The translations under genes and the position numbers were made by a program. DNA of 8,485 nucleotides from Defluviitaleaceae bacterium (lineage in GTDB: Bacteria > Bacillota > Clostridia > Lachnospirales > WRAA01). The DNA lies in contig WRAA01000075.1 in NCBI GenBank assembly GCA_009780445.1, positions 1 through 8,485 on the forward strand. Reading direction: 5' to 3'. Below the pieces are notes generated by a model. It was not told where the DNA came from and did not search any database. It worked only from the letters and a program-made list of their open reading frames with translations. Of this stretch, positions 4,364 to 8,485 are shown piece by piece (within the stretch, counting starts at the first letter, position 1; the number at the start of each line of letters is the position of its first letter).

Positions 4364-5828
4364 ATCGGTCTACGGTATGCTCGTTATACCGGTTAGCGGC
4401 GCGGTCATCGGCTTTTTTACGAATTGGATCGCCATTAGGATGCTGTTTCGCCCGTATGCGGAGAAACGGCTGTTTGGCGTTCGCCTGCCCTTCACGCCGG
4501 GGGTGATACCCACGCGCAGGGCGGAGCTTGCGCGGAAGATCGGGCGCTCGGTGGGGGAGCATATCCTGACGGGTAATGTGCTGACGGAGGCGTTGTCCTC
4601 GCCGGAGAACACGCGGAAGCTGCGCGAACACGCGTGCAAGGCCATTGACGATATGCTGGACGCGGCGGAGGCCTGTGAGCTTAGCGCGGAAGAGTTTGTA
4701 CGCGCGAAGATACCCGGGGGCGAAGCCGCGGCGCGTGAAGCCGAACGGCGGCTGGTGGATGCCGTGCGGGGCGTGCTTACTTCGTCCGCGTGCAAGACAG
4801 GCGCGGCGGAGCTGTTGCACAGCCGCGTGGCGGCGTATGTGCGAAGCGGCGAGATCGAGCGCGCTCTGTCGGAGGCCGCGCGGGAACATGGACCGGCCTT
4901 GCAAGGCTGTGTCAAGGAGATCCCGGCCGGCCGGAACATCCTGGAGGACTTGATACGCAACGACACGCCCGTGGCGGAGTATCTCGGCGACAACCTCGAA
5001 AAGGCGCGTTCCGCCTTGGTGGAGGCCGCCGTGCGGCGCCTTCCGCCGATGCTGGCGGCAAGCCTCGAGAATAAGGACTTGGACGAAAAGCTGGAGGAAC
5101 TCACGCGCAAGGTCATTGACGACAATCTGAGCGCATTGGCGCGGGCCTTCGTGAACCCGGCGAAGGTCTACGCGAGCATCAAGCAGCACGCCCTGGACAT
5201 GTTGGAGGACGAAGCCGCAATGCGCTCTCTTGCGGAGAAGGCCGCGCAGGAGCTTACGGCGCGGCTGGAATACCCTGTGAGCCATTACGCCGCCGCGCTT
5301 GAAAGCCATATGCCGCTTCTTCGGGAATTCGCAAGCGGTCAGTCCGAAAGGTTGGCCGGCTTGCTTTGCGAACGGCTGCACAGCCTCGACATCGCCGCCC
5401 TGATAGACACTCACTATCCCGCCGCCTGGGACGACCTGCGCGCGGTGATGCACAGATATGCCGATGAGGCCGCCGCCGTGCTGGCGGACACCGCCGCCGC
5501 GGCTCTGGAACAATGGCTGGACAGCCTGCGCAGCGCGCCCGTGAAGGATCTTGCGCGAAGCTTCGGCAAGGACGACATCGCGGCCTTGAAAGCGGCAGTG
5601 TCGGAGCTTGCCAAAAAGGCACCCGCACGCCTCGCGCCGATGGTGGCGGCTTCGCTGAACGTCGAAAAACTTGTGCAGGACCAGATAAATATGTTTGGCG
5701 TGGAAAAAATTGAATCTCTGGTGCTGGGTGTTGTGCGGCGCGAACTTGGTATCGTTATCGCGCTGGGCGGCTTGCTGGGGTTCGTCATCGGCCTCGTGTT
5801 CGTATTCGCGCAAATCGCCGCGTTGTAG
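4356..5828 (+). CDS. DUF445 family membrane protein
   Basis: This 490-residue protein has the DUF445 (YheB-like) signature at the N-terminus: a hydrophobic segment at about 6-26 running into GFFTNWIAIRMLFRPY (19-34), then LPFTPGVIPTRRAELA (44-59). A second hydrophobic segment lies at the extreme C-terminus (about 463-488, GGLLGFVIGLVFVFAQIAAL). The 400 residues between are charged, Ala-rich and apparently helical. This suggests a long helical domain held to the membrane at both ends. The function of the family is not established. It is somewhat longer than the roughly 380-residue Bacillus members as I remember them. Its ATG overlaps the end of rex by 8 nt and its Shine-Dalgarno is not obvious, consistent with coupling to rex translation. 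The base composition is more GC-rich than rex. A role linked to redox state is only inferred from the pairing. Confidence 0.85.
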   Translation: MTESVYGMLVIPVSGAVIGFFTNWIAIRMLFRPYAEKRLFGVRLPFTPGVIPTRRAELARKIGRSVGEHILTGNVLTEALSSPENTRKLREHACKAIDDMLDAAEACELSAEEFVRAKIPGGEAAAREAERRLVDAVRGVLTSSACKTGAAELLHSRVAAYVRSGEIERALSEAAREHGPALQGCVKEIPAGRNILEDLIRNDTPVAEYLGDNLEKARSALVEAAVRRLPPMLAASLENKDLDEKLEELTRKVIDDNLSALARAFVNPAKVYASIKQHALDMLEDEAAMRSLAEKAAQELTARLEYPVSHYAAALESHMPLLREFASGQSERLAGLLCERLHSLDIAALIDTHYPAAWDDLRAVMHRYADEAAAVLADTAAAALEQWLDSLRSAPVKDLARSFGKDDIAALKAAVSELAKKAPARLAPMVAASLNVEKLVQDQINMFGVEKIESLVLGVVRRELGIVIALGGLLGFVIGLVFVFAQIAAL

Positions 5829-5854
5829 TATGAACTGCTAAAGCAGTTCATACT
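5827..5854 (+). other. Perfect 12-bp hairpin overlapping the DUF445 stop codon
   Basis: 5827-5838 and 5843-5854 are exact complements around a TAAA loop; the stem includes the last two bases of the TAG stop. No T-run follows (TGGCAACG comes next), so it is not a canonical intrinsic terminator. It may protect the 3' end of the rex-DUF445 message, attenuate read-through to the VanW gene, or terminate in a T-independent way. Confidence 0.5.
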
Positions 5855-5898
5855 TGGCAACGATACGCAGGATATGTTGCGGTAATGCGGAAATACTA

Positions 5899-5933
5899 GT
5901 TTCATCACCACGAACATGAAGGAGTGATGAAAC
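5899..5933 (+). promoter_or_regulatory. Hairpin presenting the VanW gene Shine-Dalgarno
   Basis: GTTTCATCAC (5899-5908) pairs perfectly with GTGATGAAAC (5924-5933), closing a 15-nt loop. The Shine-Dalgarno AAGGAG (5919-5924) lies at the 3' side of the loop, and the stem ends 1 nt before the ATG at 5935. The distance from Shine-Dalgarno to start is 10 nt, so the stem would occupy that spacer. This could tune translation; no known riboswitch fold is recognised. Confidence 0.45.
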
Positions 5934-5934
5934 G

Positions 5935-6549
5935 ATGAGATACATGTATCCCATGGCTGCGATGATCCTCGCGCTTGTGATGTTTGCCGGCTGTTATGCG
6001 TACCAGCCTATGAACTACGGACAGCACAGGGCGGGAGTGACGCGCGGCGGTTATGTTGACGGCCCGCTGACCACGGCGGTTAACGCTTCCGAAACACAGT
6101 CGCAGGGCAAGATAGCGGAGTTTAGCACGCAGTTCAAGAACCCTAAGAGGGCGCGCGCCCACAACATCACCTTGGCCGGGCAGAAGATCGACGAATCTGT
6201 CGTTCAACCCGGCGAAGAGTTTTCGTTCAACACAGCAGTGGGGCCGACGACCAAGCGCAACGGCTTCATGCTGGGCATGGTGTTCAACAGCGGACGGCGC
6301 AGCCAATGTTACGGCGGCGGCGTGTGCCAGGTAAGCTCAACCCTGTTCAACACCGCGAAGCAAGCCGGCATGGAGATCACCGAACGCCACGAACACTCGC
6401 TGGACGTCGGTTATATCGAACGCGGCAAGGACGCGGCCACAAGCTATGGCGTGAAGGATCTGAAGTTCGTGAACCCTCACGAGTATCCTGTCCGCATCAA
6501 CGCGTATGTGGTGAACGAAACGATCGTTGTCGAGATGCACAGGTTGTAG
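5935..6549 (+). CDS. VanW family protein, putative lipoprotein
   Basis: The protein has 204 residues. It begins with a short hydrophobic export signal (about 7-19) ending VMFAGC; Cys20 could be lipidated, although Phe at the -3 position makes the lipobox imperfect. The VanW domain fills most of the rest: RAHNITLAGQKID...VQPGEEFSFN (92-99), VGPTTKRNGF, the hallmark GGGVCQVSST (127-136), ERHEHS (150-155), YIERGKDAA and DLKFVNPHEYPVRI. The family takes its name from an accessory gene of some vancomycin-resistance clusters. Its biochemical role is not established and most members have nothing to do with resistance. No van genes are present here. The protein is short: many VanW proteins carry extra N-terminal domains that this one lacks. 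It probably acts outside the membrane, perhaps on the cell wall (inference). The start is supported by AAGGAG at 5919-5924. Confidence 0.9.
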   Translation: MRYMYPMAAMILALVMFAGCYAYQPMNYGQHRAGVTRGGYVDGPLTTAVNASETQSQGKIAEFSTQFKNPKRARAHNITLAGQKIDESVVQPGEEFSFNTAVGPTTKRNGFMLGMVFNSGRRSQCYGGGVCQVSSTLFNTAKQAGMEITERHEHSLDVGYIERGKDAATSYGVKDLKFVNPHEYPVRINAYVVNETIVVEMHRL

Positions 6550-6562
6550 AACAAGATTGGCA

Positions 6563-6591
6563 GGGCGGCAGGCACGATGGGCTTGCCGCCC
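6563..6591 (+). other. GC-rich hairpin between the VanW gene and addB
   Basis: GGGCGGCAGG (6563-6572) pairs with CTTGCCGCCC (6582-6591) with one G-U pair, 13 nt after the VanW gene stop. What follows (TTGTCGTATG) is not a real T-run. It may be a weak terminator or a processing or stability hairpin within an operon; addB starts 24 nt later. Confidence 0.45.
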
Positions 6592-6615
6592 TTGTCGTAT
6601 GAGGGAGGGCGGGAC

Positions 6616-8485
6616 ATGCGCCTGCAATACATATTCGGCGGCTCCGGCTCCGGCAAGACGCGGCGGTGTCTCGAGGAGATCACCAGGGCCGCGCAGGGCG
6701 GTACGCAGACGTCGAACCTTCTGTACATAGTGCCGGAGCAGTTTACTCTGGAGTCGGAAAGGCTGCTGTGCGAATGTTCGCCAAGGGGCGCGATAGTCCT
6801 GCCGCAGGTGCTTAGCTTCCAGCGGCTCTGCTATCACACGTTCTCGAAAACGGGCAAGCTGCGCGGCAAGCTCCTGGACGAAATCGGCAAGAAGATGCTG
6901 TTGCAGAAGCTGCTCCTGCGCCATGGGGCGGAGCTGAAATTTTTCGCGCAGGCCGCGGAGCAGGAGGGTTTCGTGGATATCTGCGAAAGAGCCTTCCGCG
7001 AGTTCGCCATGTACGGCCAAACGCCCGGCGATCTGCTTCGCTGCGCCCAAGCGGTGTCCGCGCGGGAAGGGGAGCGGAGCATACCGGCCTACAAGCTGGC
7101 GGATATCGCGCGGCTGTACGAGCTGTACACATCCTATGTCAGCGAAAGGTACATCATCACGGAACAGGCCGCCAACTTTGTGCCGGACAAGCTTGCGGAC
7201 TCGGAGCTGTTGGCGGGGGCGCGGGTGTGGATAGACGGCTTCACGGGCTTCACCGCGCAGGAGTACGGCATAATCGGCGGGCTTCTGCGCAAGGCCGAAC
7301 AGGTGAGCGTGGTGCTGTGTTTCGGCGAAGGCGGCACGAGCTACCCAAGCATTGCGGAGAACGACCCCATGGCGCAGATAAAGTTCTGCGTGACGCGTAT
7401 CACAGAGCTTGCGCGTACCTGCGGCGCGGAGGTGGCGCGGCCTGTTATTCTCGCGGAAAAGCACAGGTTTGCGCAGTCGCCCGCGCTTGCGTTCCTGGAG
7501 AAGCACTACCTTGATTACGACGTACACACCTTTGATGACGCACCCGCGGGCATATCGGCTGCGGGCGCATACGGCAAGCACGATGAAGCCGCTCACGCGG
7601 CGGGTTACATCGTAAGACTGGTGCGCGAACACGGCCTTAGGTACTCCGACATAGCCGTGGTCTGCGCAAACCCCAAGGACTACGAGAGGGAGATCGCCGC
7701 GGCGTTTTCCGCCAACGAGATACCGCACTTTCTGGACGTGCGGCACGGCATAACCTTGCACCCTCTTTCGCAGATGCTCTGCTCCGCGGCAAACGTGCCA
7801 GCATACGACTTCCGCCACGAAGATGTTATCGCCTTCCTAAAGACCGGCCTGACGGACATGTCCCGCGATGATGTGGACCTTCTCGAGAACTATACGCTGA
7901 AGATGGGCATACGCGGGAGCAAGTGGCGCGTGAAGTTGTGGGCAAGGGGCTTCGAGGACGGGCGGTTCCACCGGGAGAAGCTGAACGCGCTCCGCAAGCG
8001 TGTTGTGGACATGCTGGCCCCCTTCGCCGGCAAGTTCAAGCGCGGCAGACCCGCGCCTGTGGGGAGTTATGCCGTGCGCCTCTTCGACATGCTGGAGAAG
8101 ATGGGCGTGCCGGAGCGCGGTTTGGCCGACCCCGCCTATATGCAGGTGCTGGCCAAGCTTGTGGCCGTGCTGGAGAAGATGGTGGAGATCATGGGCGAGG
8201 AGGAAGTTACGCCTGATATGTTCGCCAAGATTTTGCAGGTGGGCGTGAAGTCCGCGGACATGGGCATCATTCCGCCTACGCTGGATCAGGTGATCGTGGG
8301 CAGTGCCGAGCGCACGCGCCTGCCGAGGATAGCCGCCCTGGTGGTGCTGGGCGCGAACGACGGCATCCTTCCGGCGAAGAAGGAGGAGGACGCTCTGCTG
8401 ACGGACAGCGAACGCGCCGGTTTGAACGCGCTTGGCGTGGAACTTGCGCCGGACAGCCGCCGGCAGTCCTTGCAGGGGCCGTTTC
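6616..8485 (+). CDS. addB: AddAB helicase-nuclease subunit AddB, 3' end outside window
   Basis: The first 623 codons are present and open to the window end; complete AddB proteins have roughly 1,100-1,200 residues. AddB pairs with AddA to process double-strand breaks for RecA-dependent repair, replacing RecBCD in many Gram-positives. Seen directly: the N-terminal Walker A GGSGSGKT (8-15), LYIVPEQFTLESE, VLSFQRLCYHTF, the DGFTGFTAQEY block, and DQVIVGSAERTRLPR followed by VVLGANDGILPA, which is typical of AddB. The C-terminal nuclease domain with its Fe-S cysteines lies beyond the window. A GGAGG Shine-Dalgarno (6604-6608) sits 7 nt before the ATG. No promoter is obvious in the 66-nt gap after the VanW gene, so co-transcription is possible. 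An addA gene would be expected just downstream but cannot be seen. Confidence 0.93.
   Translation, partial: MRLQYIFGGSGSGKTRRCLEEITRAAQGGTQTSNLLYIVPEQFTLESERLLCECSPRGAIVLPQVLSFQRLCYHTFSKTGKLRGKLLDEIGKKMLLQKLLLRHGAELKFFAQAAEQEGFVDICERAFREFAMYGQTPGDLLRCAQAVSAREGERSIPAYKLADIARLYELYTSYVSERYIITEQAANFVPDKLADSELLAGARVWIDGFTGFTAQEYGIIGGLLRKAEQVSVVLCFGEGGTSYPSIAENDPMAQIKFCVTRITELARTCGAEVARPVILAEKHRFAQSPALAFLEKHYLDYDVHTFDDAPAGISAAGAYGKHDEAAHAAGYIVRLVREHGLRYSDIAVVCANPKDYEREIAAAFSANEIPHFLDVRHGITLHPLSQMLCSAANVPAYDFRHEDVIAFLKTGLTDMSRDDVDLLENYTLKMGIRGSKWRVKLWARGFEDGRFHREKLNALRKRVVDMLAPFAGKFKRGRPAPVGSYAVRLFDMLEKMGVPERGLADPAYMQVLAKLVAVLEKMVEIMGEEEVTPDMFAKILQVGVKSADMGIIPPTLDQVIVGSAERTRLPRIAALVVLGANDGILPAKKEEDALLTDSERAGLNALGVELAPDSRRQSLQGPF

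Noticed and set aside
4326..5813. 495-codon open frame on the minus strand
   Set aside because: It lies opposite the DUF445 gene. GC-biased third positions remove stops from the opposite strand, and the product has no recognisable domain. The same applies to the minus-strand frames at 1388-2485 and 6337-7818.
5854..5882. Promoter for the VanW gene
   Set aside because: TTGGCA at 5854-5859 is a fair -35, but no acceptable -10 lies at 16-18 bp.
5935..6549. Vancomycin-resistance gene
   Set aside because: VanW-domain proteins are common in Clostridia, and no vanH, vanA/B, vanX or sensor-regulator genes are nearby.

Overview
The window looks like chromosomal DNA of an anaerobic Gram-positive bacterium, most likely class Clostridia (Bacillota). 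The reasons are a redox repressor Rex, an AddB-type recombination nuclease subunit, a VanW-domain lipoprotein-like protein, a DUF445 membrane protein, a secreted SH3 protein, and Shine-Dalgarno-led starts of Gram-positive type. The coding DNA is GC-rich with GC-biased third positions, which explains the long open frames on the opposite strand. All supported genes lie on the + strand. The taxonomy is inference; there is no rRNA or other marker here.

Layout. Positions 1-206 are the right part of a repeat whose second, complete copy lies at 3334-3664 (331 bp, about 55-bp terminal inverted repeats, no convincing gene). Between the copies are three genes: a divergent PLP-dependent cysteine-synthase-family enzyme (325-1287), an exported SH3 protein with a His-rich C-terminal domain of unknown function (1430-2281), and the AP endonuclease/exonuclease ExoA (2524-3282). 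After the second copy come rex (3731-4363), a DUF445 double-anchored membrane protein overlapping it by 8 nt (4356-5828), a VanW-domain protein (5935-6549) and the first 623 codons of addB (6616 to the window end).

Non-coding DNA is unusually structured. A strong UUCG-tetraloop terminator ends the SH3 gene (2308-2335) and abuts a 153-bp element (2336-2488). That element has imperfect terminal inverted repeats, a cloverleaf-like four-way junction and two long hairpins. A near-consensus sigma-A promoter (3288-3316) sits a few bases before the complete repeat copy, so the probable rex leader transcript carries the whole folded repeat. The cysteine-synthase-like gene has a clear promoter followed by two tandem 17-bp operator-like repeats. 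The VanW gene has its Shine-Dalgarno in the loop and edge of a perfect 10-bp hairpin.

How the genes relate: rex and the DUF445 gene look translationally coupled. VanW and addB may be read from the same transcript or from unseen promoters. ExoA and AddB both act in DNA repair but are in separate transcription units. No defence system, CRISPR array, prophage, tRNA or rRNA was recognised. The most notable material is the two families of structured repeats and their placement in leaders and terminators, plus the unassigned C-terminal domain of the SH3 protein.
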